From Stenotrophomonas sp. Ste86 (GTDB lineage Bacteria > Pseudomonadota > Gammaproteobacteria > Xanthomonadales > Xanthomonadaceae), in the NCBI RefSeq assembly GCF_024519465.1, contig NZ_JALJRW010000024.1, positions 1 to 56,498 on the forward strand: a stretch of 56,498 nt of DNA, read 5' to 3'. This document shows positions 34,667 to 42,468 of the stretch, piece after piece. Under the pieces are notes generated by a model. The model did no database searches. It had not been told where the DNA came from and saw nothing but the letters and a program-made list of their open reading frames with translations. How positions within the stretch are numbered: the first letter of the stretch is position 1; the number at the start of each line of letters is the position of its first letter. Both the position numbers and the translations under genes were made by a program.

Positions 34667-34680
34667 TGCAATCGATTGCA
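34667..34680. promoter_or_regulatory. LacI-type operator TGCAATCGATTGCA
   Basis: Identical to the palindrome at 25980-25993. It lies 17 bp upstream of the TTG start of the minus operon and 65 bp upstream of the divergent lacI-type gene, so one site can serve both and give autoregulation. Confidence 0.82.
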
Positions 34681-34745
34681 TTATCCTAGCAGGGGCATTT
34701 GAAAGACCCGTTGTGCACTGCACAGCGGAAGGAAGAGGTAACGCC

Positions 34746-35750
34746 ATGGCCACCATCTACGACATTGCAAAGCACGTCGGCGTCTCGGCCGGCACGGTGT
34801 CGCGCGCGCTGTCCCGACCGGAGAAAGTGCTGCCGGCCACACGCGCGCGCATCGAGCGGGCCGCCGCCGCCTTGGGCTATGTCCCCAACACGGTGGCCAG
34901 AACGCTCAAGACCCAGCGCAGCGGCAAGATCCTGGTCACCGTTCCGGACATCGCCAACCCGTTCTTCGCCCAGATCCTGCAGGGCGCGGAGGACGCGGCG
35001 CAGGCCGTTGGCTACGCTGTACTGCTGGGCGATACCCAGAACCTGCCCGAGCGCGAGGAGCGCTACGCGCAGATGCTCCGGCGCAACGAGGCCGACGGCC
35101 TGATCGTGCTGGGGCATCGTCTCCCGCCTACGGCACGTGACATCGTCCAGCAGCAGGGCATTGCCGCGCCGGTGGTCAACGGGTGCGAGTTCGATCCTGC
35201 GCTGGGCATCCCCAGCGTCCACATCGACAACGCGGCCGCCGCGCGCGCGGTGATGGACCACTTGTATGGCCTGGGACACGAACGCATCGCCGTGGTCGGC
35301 GGGCCGCCGGACAATCCCCTGCACCAGCAGCGACTGGAAGGAGTTCGGGCTGCCGGCAAGGCGCGCGGTCGCCTGCGTCACCTGAGCGTTGTCCCGGGTG
35401 ACTTCTCGGTGGAATCCGGGCATGCAGCCGGGGTGGCGCTGTTGACCAGCACGACGGTGCCGACCGCGGTGTTCTGCTTCAGCGACCAGATGGCGCTGGG
35501 CGTCCTGGCCGCCTGCCGGGACAGGGGCATCCGCGTACCGCAGGACCTGTCCATCGTCGGCTTCGACGACCTGGCGTCCTCCCAATACCTCACGCCGCCG
35601 TTGACGACCATCCGGCAACCCATGCGGGAGATCGGCGAGCGTTCGGTCAAGCTGCTGCTCGCCATCATCGAACGGATTGATGTGCCGCTCCAGCAAACGC
35701 TGGATTTCAGCATGATGGTACGGGGCTCGACTGCCGTGCCCCGGGGGTAG
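34746..35750 (+). CDS. LacI-family regulator of the 3-keto-glycoside locus
   Basis: 334 aa. Helix-turn-helix residues 3-22 (TIYDIAKHVGVSAGTVSRAL), hinge YVPNTVARTLK, then the ligand domain with VTVPDIANPFFAQILQGAED, GLIVLGHRL, VFCFSDQMALGVL and IVGFDDLASSQYL. It has a GGAAGAGG ribosome-binding site. Adjacent to one operator copy and divergent from the isomerase operon; the second copy 8.7 kb away controls the opposite end of the locus. The effector is probably a sugar or its keto derivative. Confidence 0.92.
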   Translation: MATIYDIAKHVGVSAGTVSRALSRPEKVLPATRARIERAAAALGYVPNTVARTLKTQRSGKILVTVPDIANPFFAQILQGAEDAAQAVGYAVLLGDTQNLPEREERYAQMLRRNEADGLIVLGHRLPPTARDIVQQQGIAAPVVNGCEFDPALGIPSVHIDNAAAARAVMDHLYGLGHERIAVVGGPPDNPLHQQRLEGVRAAGKARGRLRHLSVVPGDFSVESGHAAGVALLTSTTVPTAVFCFSDQMALGVLAACRDRGIRVPQDLSIVGFDDLASSQYLTPPLTTIRQPMREIGERSVKLLLAIIERIDVPLQQTLDFSMMVRGSTAVPRG

Positions 35751-35769
35751 GGGACGGCAGGCCAAACCG

Positions 35770-35840
35770 GTAGAGCCACCCCATGGGTGGCTGCACGTGG
35801 AATTGGATCGGCACCGCAGCCACCCATGGTGTGGCTCTAC
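35770..35840. repeat. Inverted pair of REP elements
   Basis: Plus-oriented GTAGAGCCACCCCATGGGTG (35770) and a minus-oriented partner ending GTGGCTCTAC (35840) are separated by about 21 bp. They form a BIME-like dimer that could fold into one long hairpin. Located 20 bp after the LacI gene. Confidence 0.85.
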
Positions 35841-36011
35841 AATCGGTTCGCGCTCGCCTCTTCCGGCGCCGCGCGCATCGACGGCCGCCGGCACGGTGCA
35901 GGCCCTGCCTCCGCAGTCCGGCACGCCCGTTCCTTGAACAGCACTTTCAGGTTGCCCGCAGCGGCCGGCGCCGCATCCACTACCATGGGCCACCTGCCAG
36001 GATGCGCCGCC

Positions 36012-37037
36012 ATGTCCCTTGTGATCCCCACCTTGCCCAAGCCCCCCACCGCCCGCATCGCGGCCTGGCTGCTGATGTTGCTGGGGATGTGGCTGGCATT
36101 GAAGCTGGGCCTGGTGGTGACGCTGCTGTCGGGGCTGCTGGTGTTCCACCTGACCCATCTGCTGGCCTCCACCGTTGAGGGCAAGTTGCCGCCGGGGCGC
36201 GCGCGTGCCTATTCGGTGATCGTGCTGTCGGCGCTGATCATCGGCGTGCTGGCATTGGCCGCGATCGGCATCGCCTCGTTCTTCCGCACCGAAACCGGCG
36301 GACCCGATGCGCTGCTGATGCGCCTCATGGACATCCTCAATACCTCCCGCCACCAGGTGCCGGCGCTGCTGCAGCCCTACATTCCCGAGGACCTGCAGGC
36401 GCTGCGCACGGCGGTGAACGACTGGGCCGCCACCCACCGCCAGCAGCTCGGCATCGCCGGCACGTCGGTGGTGCAGATCAGCGTGCGCGTGCTGATCGGC
36501 ATGGTGCTGGGCGCGATGATCGCGCTGTACGACGAACTGCCGCTGCCGAAGATGGGGCCGCTGGCGCAGGAACTGATCGGGCGCACCTCGCGGCTGGCCA
36601 CCGCGTTCCGCCAGGTGGTATTTGCGCAGGTGAAGATCTCGCTGCTCAACACGTTGTTCACCGCGATCTTCCTGCTGGTGGTGCTGCCGCTGTTCGGCGT
36701 GCATGTGCCGCTGTCCAAGACGCTGGTGCTGATCACCTTCCTGGCTGGCCTGCTGCCGGTGGTGGGCAACATCATCTCCAACACGGTGATCACCATCGTC
36801 GCGCTGTCGGTGTCGTTCTACGTGGCGATGGCCGCGCTGTTGTACCTGGTGGTCATCCACAAGCTGGAGTACTTCCTCAACGCGCGCATCGTCGGCGGTG
36901 AGATCCAGGCGCGCGCGTGGGAGCTGCTGCTGGCGATGCTGGTGATGGAGGCAGCGTTCGGTCTGCCGGGGTTGGTGGCTGCGCCGGTGTTCTACGCGTA
37001 TATCAAGCGCGAATTGCTGGATCAACGCTGGATTTGA
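36012..37037 (+). CDS. AI-2E transporter (PerM) family membrane protein
   Basis: 341 aa. About eight hydrophobic helices: two at the N-terminus (AWLLMLLGMWLALKLGLVVTLL...), a soluble loop, then VRVLIGMVLGAMIALYDELPLPKMGPLAQEL, FLAGLLPVVGNIISNTVITIVAL and RIVGGEIQARAWELLLAMLVMEAAFGLPGLVAAPVFYAYIKRELL. The PVVGN and G-L-x-G-L-V-x-AP motifs are family hallmarks. The transported compound is not predictable; members export signals, ions or other solutes. ATG 36012 is preferred; the open frame extends upstream through the REP pair without a start signal. Confidence 0.87.
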   Translation: MSLVIPTLPKPPTARIAAWLLMLLGMWLALKLGLVVTLLSGLLVFHLTHLLASTVEGKLPPGRARAYSVIVLSALIIGVLALAAIGIASFFRTETGGPDALLMRLMDILNTSRHQVPALLQPYIPEDLQALRTAVNDWAATHRQQLGIAGTSVVQISVRVLIGMVLGAMIALYDELPLPKMGPLAQELIGRTSRLATAFRQVVFAQVKISLLNTLFTAIFLLVVLPLFGVHVPLSKTLVLITFLAGLLPVVGNIISNTVITIVALSVSFYVAMAALLYLVVIHKLEYFLNARIVGGEIQARAWELLLAMLVMEAAFGLPGLVAAPVFYAYIKRELLDQRWI

Positions 37038-37043
37038 GGGGGG

Positions 37044-37069
37044 GCAGCCACGCGGGGCGTGGCGCTACC
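37044..37069. repeat. REP element
   Basis: Minus-oriented GTAGCGCCACGCCCCGCGTG followed by GCTGC: head GTAGCGCC and a GCCACGC/GCGTGGC stem, 6 bp past the PerM-family stop. Confidence 0.7.
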
Positions 37070-37154
37070 GTGCAGGCGGCGCCGCATGGCCTGGCGGTAG
37101 CGAACGTGAGGTAACGACACGCGGTAGCCAACACCGCGGCACGCGTGGATGGAT

Positions 37155-39158
37155 TTACCGAGGGACCGGCCGCCCCGGCGTGATGGCCTTGCTGCGCCGG
37201 TACTCCGCACGGCTGGCCTGGTAACGCGCGATGCTCTGCCCCAGCTCATCCAGCGCGCCGGCCGGCATCCACAACTGCTGCGTGCCACGGGTCATCGCGG
37301 TGTACGCCGCGCGCACCGGGTTGTGCGCGTAGCCACGGCCGAAGCCGGTGCGGAAGCAGCACATCGACATCGCCACCTGCGCGAACTCGGTGTTCTTGGC
37401 GTGCTCGACCAGCATCAACTGCAGTGGGGCCTCGTGGAAGGCGGCCAGGCGCTGGGTCAATTCGATGAAGCGGTCGCGGTTGTAGCCACGCATGAACATG
37501 CGCGGGATCTGCGGCATGTCCTGTTCGTTGCACTCGGCCAGCAGCGCTTCCCAGCGCTGGCTGCTGCCGCCGTGCGAGGTCATTTCGCGATAGGCCTCTT
37601 CGCCGCGGTTCACCTCGCGGCCCACGCTGGACAGTGTGTCCGGATGCACGCCAAAGGTGACCCCCGCTGCCGCCAGCCGCTGCGCTTCTTCCAGCAGCCG
37701 CCACGGATTGCCGTAGACGCGCGCGCCACTACCGGGCACCTCGTCCCATGCGAGGTAGGTTCTGGCCAGTGTCGGCTGGTCGGGCGAACCGGCGAATGGC
37801 CCGTCGAAATAGCCGGTGGCATCCAGCGCCACGGTCTCGTTCACCAGTTGCTCGACCATCGGGCCCTGGCGCACCGACTGCACGATCTCCAGTTTCATGC
37901 CGGTGGCAAAGCGCGGTGAGCGTCCGACCAGGCGCTGGTTGGGATCGCCCAGGCTGATCACCGAGCCTTCGTAGCCGGACAGCAGTGCCTTCCATGCCGG
38001 GCTCATGTCGTGGCCTTCGTCGATCAGCAGGGTGCCCCAGGTGGCCGGGATCTTCGCCCCGTGCAGCGCCAGCCATTTGCCGATGTGGTCGACGTTGAGG
38101 CTGAGCAGCGTGGCTTTCTGCAGCACCGGATCGAACATGCAGCGCCACACATGCTCGGCCGCCGCGATGTAAGGACCTGCATCGATCATCGCCCACGGCA
38201 GCGCGCGCACGAAGTGGCGCGGCTCCAGGCGTTCGCCCGGCGAGCGGCACCAGCTCGCGATGCCGTCGAAGGCCACGCGCAGCACGCTGGTCGGCGGTTG
38301 GTTGCCGATCGGCTGCAGGCCGATGCGCTGGGCGATATCGCGGAAAGAGGCCTTGCTGATCTGGAAGGTCGGGCGATAGGCGGTACCGAGGATGCCCTGG
38401 CGGAACGCGCTGCCGGCAACCTGGTTGGCGAAGCTGATCTGCGAGAGGATTTCCACCGGCAGCGCACCGCTCAGCCGGCGCCGGAAGGCCTGCACCTGGC
38501 TGGGGCGCGGGGCGATGTAGGTGTAGCGCCGGGTCGCGCTGTCCAGCAGCTGGAGGATCAGGTGGGTCTTGCCGGCGCCCGCATAGGCGTCCAGGTCGAT
38601 GTGCTCATCGTCGTTGGCCACGATCGCGCGCAGCGCGCGGGCCTGTTCGGCGGTGTAATCGTGGGTGCGCTCGACGTAGGCGGGCGCCTGCAGGGCGTCG
38701 CCGCCGGTCGCGTCCTGGGCGTCCGGGTCCACCGCCGCATCGGTGTAGAAGCGGATCGTGTGCGGCTCCAGCGTGGTGCGGCAGGCAGCCTGGAACGGGT
38801 CCACCGGGTAGTCGTCCGGCGACAGCTGGCAGAACTGCTGCACCACCGCCTCCGGGCCCAGCACCACGCCCTGCAGGGCCAGCGCCTCCAGCCAGTCGTT
38901 CAGGCGCGTCGGCAGGCGGGGCGCCAGCGCATGGAACTGCGCGGCGGTATCGTCCGGATGCGCGGCAAACAGCCCGCACGCCTGCTCGATCAGCCGGGTC
39001 AGTACAGCGCTGTGATGGGTTTTGCCTTGGCAGAGCGCGGCAGCAAACAGCCCGGCACGCTCCAGCGCGGTGGCCGGGATCTGCGCACCTTCAAGGAACG
39101 CAGCAACTGCTGAGGAGGTCAGCGGCAGGAAATACACAGGTTGGGTCGGCAGGGGCAT
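37155..39158 (-). CDS. Stand-alone superfamily 1 helicase-like ATPase
   Basis: 667 aa. UvrD-like core with Walker A DAYAGAGKTHL near residue 195, motif II TLLIDEGHDMSPAWK near 370, motif III ISLGDPNQRL, motif IV-like VQSVRQGPMV and a motif VI-like AAYTAMTRGTQQLW near the end. The N-terminal 150 residues match no domain I recognise, and there is no nuclease domain. The insertion pattern of normal UvrD/Rep subdomains 1B/2B seems reduced. Role in DNA repair or defence is possible but unproven. Same strand as, but separate from, the metallo-hydrolase gene. Confidence 0.75.
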   Translation of the reverse strand: MPLPTQPVYFLPLTSSAVAAFLEGAQIPATALERAGLFAAALCQGKTHHSAVLTRLIEQACGLFAAHPDDTAAQFHALAPRLPTRLNDWLEALALQGVVLGPEAVVQQFCQLSPDDYPVDPFQAACRTTLEPHTIRFYTDAAVDPDAQDATGGDALQAPAYVERTHDYTAEQARALRAIVANDDEHIDLDAYAGAGKTHLILQLLDSATRRYTYIAPRPSQVQAFRRRLSGALPVEILSQISFANQVAGSAFRQGILGTAYRPTFQISKASFRDIAQRIGLQPIGNQPPTSVLRVAFDGIASWCRSPGERLEPRHFVRALPWAMIDAGPYIAAAEHVWRCMFDPVLQKATLLSLNVDHIGKWLALHGAKIPATWGTLLIDEGHDMSPAWKALLSGYEGSVISLGDPNQRLVGRSPRFATGMKLEIVQSVRQGPMVEQLVNETVALDATGYFDGPFAGSPDQPTLARTYLAWDEVPGSGARVYGNPWRLLEEAQRLAAAGVTFGVHPDTLSSVGREVNRGEEAYREMTSHGGSSQRWEALLAECNEQDMPQIPRMFMRGYNRDRFIELTQRLAAFHEAPLQLMLVEHAKNTEFAQVAMSMCCFRTGFGRGYAHNPVRAAYTAMTRGTQQLWMPAGALDELGQSIARYQASRAEYRRSKAITPGRPVPR

Positions 39159-39284
39159 TGCAGGGGGGATCGGACGGCTGCCGGCAAGGTAGCAGATGCA
39201 CCCCGGCTGCGCGCAGAACGGGGCGTCCTGTCGCAGGCGAGCGCGGCGTTGACGGTGTGCCGGCCCTGCGCTGACCCACCGCGG

Positions 39285-40400
39285 TCACATCGCGCTGCCC
39301 ACCGGCGTGGTGCGGCGTGCCTCCTGCGCGGCCTTTACCTGGCGCCACCATGGCGTGCCTGGCTGCGGTGCATCCAGGTCCAGGCGCTCGCCCATGCCCG
39401 GCGTGGCCAGCGCGATCGAACGCTGTGCGGCCAGTGCGCTGACCCGTTCGAACGGCTCGTCCCATTGGTGCAGGGCCAGGTCGAAGGTGCCGTTGTGGAT
39501 GGGCAGCAGCCAGCGCCCGCGCAGGTCTTGATGGGCCTGCACGGTCTGTTCGGGCTGCATGTGCACGAACGGCCACTTGGCATCGTAGGCGCCGGTTTCG
39601 ATGAAGGTGACATCGAACGGCCCGTAGCGCTCGCCGATGCGTTTGAAGCCATCGAAATAGCCGGTGTCGCCGCTGAAGAACAGGCGCAGTCCGTCATCGA
39701 GGATCACCCAGGACGCCCACAGCGTGCGATCGCGGTCGCGCAGGCCGCGACCGGAGAAATGCTGGGCTGGCGTTGCGGCAAAGCGCACCCCGTCCACCTC
39801 GGTTTCCTGCCACCAGTCCAGCTGGCGCACGCGCTCGCGCGGTACGCCCCAGGCGATCAGCCGGTCGCCGACGCCCAGCGGGGTGAGGAACACGTCGGCC
39901 CGGGTGGCCAGGTACTTGATGGTGGCGCGGTCGAGGTGGTCGTAATGGTCGTGCGAGAGCAGTACGCCGCGGATGGGCGGCAGCGCATGCAGCGCGATCG
40001 GGGGCGCGTGGAAACGCTTGGGGCCCATCCACTGCACCGGTGAGGCGCGCTTGGAGAACACCGGATCGGTCAGCCACCAGCCGCCGCGCAGTTTCACCAG
40101 CAGGGTCGAATGGCCCAAGCGGTACAGGCTGTGCTCGGGCGCCTGGGCCAGTTCGGCGGCGGTGATCGCACGCACCGGCGGCGCCTGCGGGGGCGTGGTG
40201 CCGGCAGGGCGGTCGAACAGGAACTCCCACAGCAGTTTGAGCGTACCGGTCACGGTTTCCTTCGGCTTGGGGGCGGCGTTGGTGAAGTGGCCGCCGTGCA
40301 TCTGCGGCGAGGCGTCATGGTTGGCGATAGGCACGGTCAGGGTCATCCCGAGAATTACGGTGAGGGTGAAGGCGACGGCAAGCAGGGGGAGGGCTCTCAC
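39285..40400 (-). CDS. MBL-fold metallo-hydrolase (NAPE-PLD-like), GTG start
   Basis: 371 aa. GTG 40400 after AAGGTGG; the N-terminus is a signal peptide or anchor (LPLLAVAFTLTVILGMTLTV). The metal ligands are all present: SHDHYDHLD, His in TPAQHFSGRG, Asp in FFSGDTGYFDGF and His in LPIHNGTFDLA. The ETGAYD and HMQPEQTVQAH motifs match the bacterial N-acyl-phosphatidylethanolamine phospholipase D-like branch, hinting at a lipid substrate in the periplasm. A palindrome 18 bp upstream and the TetR gene before it suggest repression by that regulator. Confidence 0.85.
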   Translation of the reverse strand: MRALPLLAVAFTLTVILGMTLTVPIANHDASPQMHGGHFTNAAPKPKETVTGTLKLLWEFLFDRPAGTTPPQAPPVRAITAAELAQAPEHSLYRLGHSTLLVKLRGGWWLTDPVFSKRASPVQWMGPKRFHAPPIALHALPPIRGVLLSHDHYDHLDRATIKYLATRADVFLTPLGVGDRLIAWGVPRERVRQLDWWQETEVDGVRFAATPAQHFSGRGLRDRDRTLWASWVILDDGLRLFFSGDTGYFDGFKRIGERYGPFDVTFIETGAYDAKWPFVHMQPEQTVQAHQDLRGRWLLPIHNGTFDLALHQWDEPFERVSALAAQRSIALATPGMGERLDLDAPQPGTPWWRQVKAAQEARRTTPVGSAM

Positions 40401-40417
40401 GCGCCACCTTCAGGGTT

Positions 40418-40437
40418 ATGAGTGTTCAGGCACTCAT
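40418..40437. promoter_or_regulatory. TetR-type operator ATGAGTGTTCAGGCACTCAT
   Basis: Perfect 7-bp arms (ATGAGTG / CACTCAT) around a 6-bp centre, between the TetR gene stop and the metallo-hydrolase start. A related site lies upstream of the TetR gene at 41033-41056. Confidence 0.65.
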
Positions 40438-40458
40438 TTATTGGGTCAACGCTACGAA

Positions 40459-41028
40459 TCAACGTTGGATGCCTTTCCAGAACAGGTCGAAACCGGCCTG
40501 CTGCAACTGCTGCCGCTGGTCGGGTGCGGCGGCCATCGCTTCCAGCGTGGTCTCCAGCAGGTTGATCAGCACCCGGCCCAGGTAGAACGGCAGGCGCTGC
40601 GGATCGATGTGGTCTGCCAGGCGGGTTTCCAGCGACTGCAGCATGCTGCCGAAGAGGCCGGCGCACTGGGTGCGGGTCTGTTCGCTGATGCGCTCGGACA
40701 CCTTCAGCTGGCGCAGCGCCATGCGGTCCACCGGGTAGGCCGAGCCCCAGGCGACCAGCGCGTTCCAGGCGTGCTGCAACAGGTCATGGGCATCGGCGTC
40801 GGCGGGGAAGTCGGTGGCCAGCGCCTGCGACAGCCGGGTTTCCAGGCGGACGAACAGCGCGTTGAGCAGCGCGTCCTTGGTCTCGAAGTAGGTGAACACC
40901 GTGCCTTCGGCGACCTTGGCCGCGCGCGCGATCTGCGCCGTGGACGCGCCAATGCCCTGCGCGGCCACCAGTCGGGCGGCAGCGTCCAGGATTGCATCGC
41001 GTTTCTGTTCGCTGAGCGGGCGGGCCAT
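40459..41028 (-). CDS. TetR/AcrR-family transcriptional regulator
   Basis: 189 aa. N-terminal helix-turn-helix: RDAILDAAARLVAAQGIGAST, then QIARAAKVAEGTVFTYFETKDALLNALF (about residues 10-57). The C-terminal ligand domain is all helical. It sits just upstream of the metallo-hydrolase on the same strand; palindromes precede both genes, fitting autorepression and control of the hydrolase. Ligand unknown. Confidence 0.9.
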   Translation of the reverse strand: MARPLSEQKRDAILDAAARLVAAQGIGASTAQIARAAKVAEGTVFTYFETKDALLNALFVRLETRLSQALATDFPADADAHDLLQHAWNALVAWGSAYPVDRMALRQLKVSERISEQTRTQCAGLFGSMLQSLETRLADHIDPQRLPFYLGRVLINLLETTLEAMAAAPDQRQQLQQAGFDLFWKGIQR

Positions 41029-41032
41029 TGGA

Positions 41033-41056
41033 ATGAGTAAGTGAGTGCTTGCTCAT
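41033..41056. promoter_or_regulatory. TetR-type operator at the regulator's own promoter
   Basis: ATGAGTAAG-N6-CTTGCTCAT, one mismatch between 9-bp arms, with the inner hexamer TGAGTG repeating the half-site. It begins 5 bp upstream of the TetR start codon and would block its transcription. Confidence 0.6.
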
Positions 41057-41189
41057 TTATAGGCGCGGCGCGGGCGGGTTGCAAGTGCGGCCGCAGGACC
41101 GGCCGGGATCCGTTCATCCACAGCGCTTGCCGGCTGCTTACCCGGCACGGGACCCATGCGCCCTCTCTGCCGAACCTGGACGCCCCGCG

Positions 41190-41693
41190 ATGCCTTCTGT
41201 CCCGCTCACGCTGCGTACGCCACGCCTGCTGCTGCGCCCACAGACCGCGGCGGATTTTCCCGCCTACCGGGCGTTCCTGGCCTCGCCCCGTGCGGTGGGC
41301 CTGGGCGGTCCCTTCGACCTGCGGGCGGCGTGGGGGATGTTCTGCCACGACCAGGCCTGCTGGCCGTTCTTCGGGCACGGCGTGTTGATGATCGAGCGGG
41401 CCGACAACGGCCAGTGCATTGGCCAAGTCGGCATCAATGACGGCCCGCTGTTTCCGGAAAAGGAACTCGGCTGGCTGCTGTACGACGGCCACGAGGGCAA
41501 CGGCCACGCCACCGAGGCGGCGAAGGCGATGCGCGACTGGGCCTTCGACACCCTCGGCCTGGCGACGCTGGTCAGCTACGTGTCTGCGGACAACCCGTCC
41601 TCGGCCGGCGTCGCCCGGCGGCTGGGCGGCGTGCTGGATGCCACTGCCGTGCGTAGCGACCCAGGCGATCAGGTGTACCGATACCCGCGCTGA
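41190..41693 (+). CDS. GNAT-family acetyltransferase (RimJ/RimL-like)
   Basis: 167 aa. Starts TLRTPRLLLRPQTAADFPAY, a RimJ-type opening, with the acetyl-CoA motif ELGWLLYDGHEGNGHATEAA (R/Q-x-x-G-x-A variant GNGHAT) at about residues 90-112 and LVSYVSADNPSSAGVARRLG near the end. Protein N-terminus, amino acid or small amine acetylation are all possible. The 19 bp spanning its start codon are repeated exactly at the start of the next gene. Confidence 0.85.
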   Translation: MPSVPLTLRTPRLLLRPQTAADFPAYRAFLASPRAVGLGGPFDLRAAWGMFCHDQACWPFFGHGVLMIERADNGQCIGQVGINDGPLFPEKELGWLLYDGHEGNGHATEAAKAMRDWAFDTLGLATLVSYVSADNPSSAGVARRLGGVLDATAVRSDPGDQVYRYPR

Positions 41694-41780
41694 TCTACAG
41701 GCGACTGCCGTCCGGGTGCATTGTCATTGCCTCCGGCGGGGTCTATAACGCGGTCAGGCCCCCTTGCTGGACGCCCCGCG

Positions 41781-42332
41781 ATGCCACTCAACGCCGCCGT
41801 TCCCGCTGACGCCACGTCCGCCTCGCAACAGATCGATGCCAGGATCGCCAGCCTCGACGACTGGCGCGGCAAGACCTTGGCGACCCTGCGCCGCATCATC
41901 AAACAGGCCGATCCCCAGGTCGTGGAAAGCGTGAAGTGGCGGGGCGTGCCGGTCTGGGAGCACGACGGCATCCTGTGCACCGGAGAAACCTACAAGACCG
42001 CGGTGAAGATGACCTTCGCCAAGGGCGCGGCGCTGGACGATCCCACCGGTCTGTTCAATGCCAGCCTCGAGGGCAACACACGGCGGGCGATCGACGTGCA
42101 TGAAGGCGAGCGGATCGACACGGCGGCGTTGAAGGCGCTTATCCGTGCGGCAGTGGAATTGAATGTGGCCGGCAAGGCCGCGAGGGCGGGACGCGCCGTC
42201 GTGCCGACCGGAACGAACAAAGCAGCGGCGAAGAAGACGAAGGCAGGAGCCAAGAGCACGCCCGCAGCGAGCAGCGCTCCTGCGGCAAGGAAGGTCGCTG
42301 CAACGCGTGCATCGCGTCCGCCCACGCCATAG
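41781..42332 (+). CDS. DUF1801 (YdhG-like) protein with basic tail
   Basis: 183 aa. Residues 15-130 match the DUF1801 fold: DARIASLDDWRGKTLATLRRIIKQADPQVVESVKWRGVPVWEHDGILCTGETYKTAVKMTF and a final helix. Residues 140-183 are a Lys/Ala/Pro-rich low-complexity tail (TNKAAAKKTKAGAKS...), resembling histone-H1-like tails and perhaps binding nucleic acid. Function unknown. The ATG at 41781 is chosen; an in-frame TTG at 41721 is less likely. Confidence 0.8.
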   Translation: MPLNAAVPADATSASQQIDARIASLDDWRGKTLATLRRIIKQADPQVVESVKWRGVPVWEHDGILCTGETYKTAVKMTFAKGAALDDPTGLFNASLEGNTRRAIDVHEGERIDTAALKALIRAAVELNVAGKAARAGRAVVPTGTNKAAAKKTKAGAKSTPAASSAPAARKVAATRASRPPTP

Positions 42333-42370
42333 CGCACTGCGGGGTCGCGACGTCGCCGGCATATGCCTTT

Positions 42371-42388
42371 CGTTCATATGACAGATGC
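42371..42388 (+). promoter_or_regulatory. Weak Pho box-like site
   Basis: CGTTCATATGACAGATGC shares the CATATGACAG core with the good Pho box at 43703 and lies 81 bp upstream of the metallophosphoesterase. Only about 9 of the 14 defining bases match, so it may be chance. Confidence 0.3.
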
Positions 42389-42468
42389 GCGGTGGCAGGC
42401 GCGGACGGTTTCGGCAAAGATGGTGCGCTGCACGTCCGCCGCGAGGCGGGCGCTGCAGTCTCCCCCTG

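Noticed and set aside
35787..36011. Upstream extension of the AI-2E-family gene
   Set aside because: The extra 75 codons run from inside a REP pair and lack family similarity or a membrane pattern; ATG 36012 fits.
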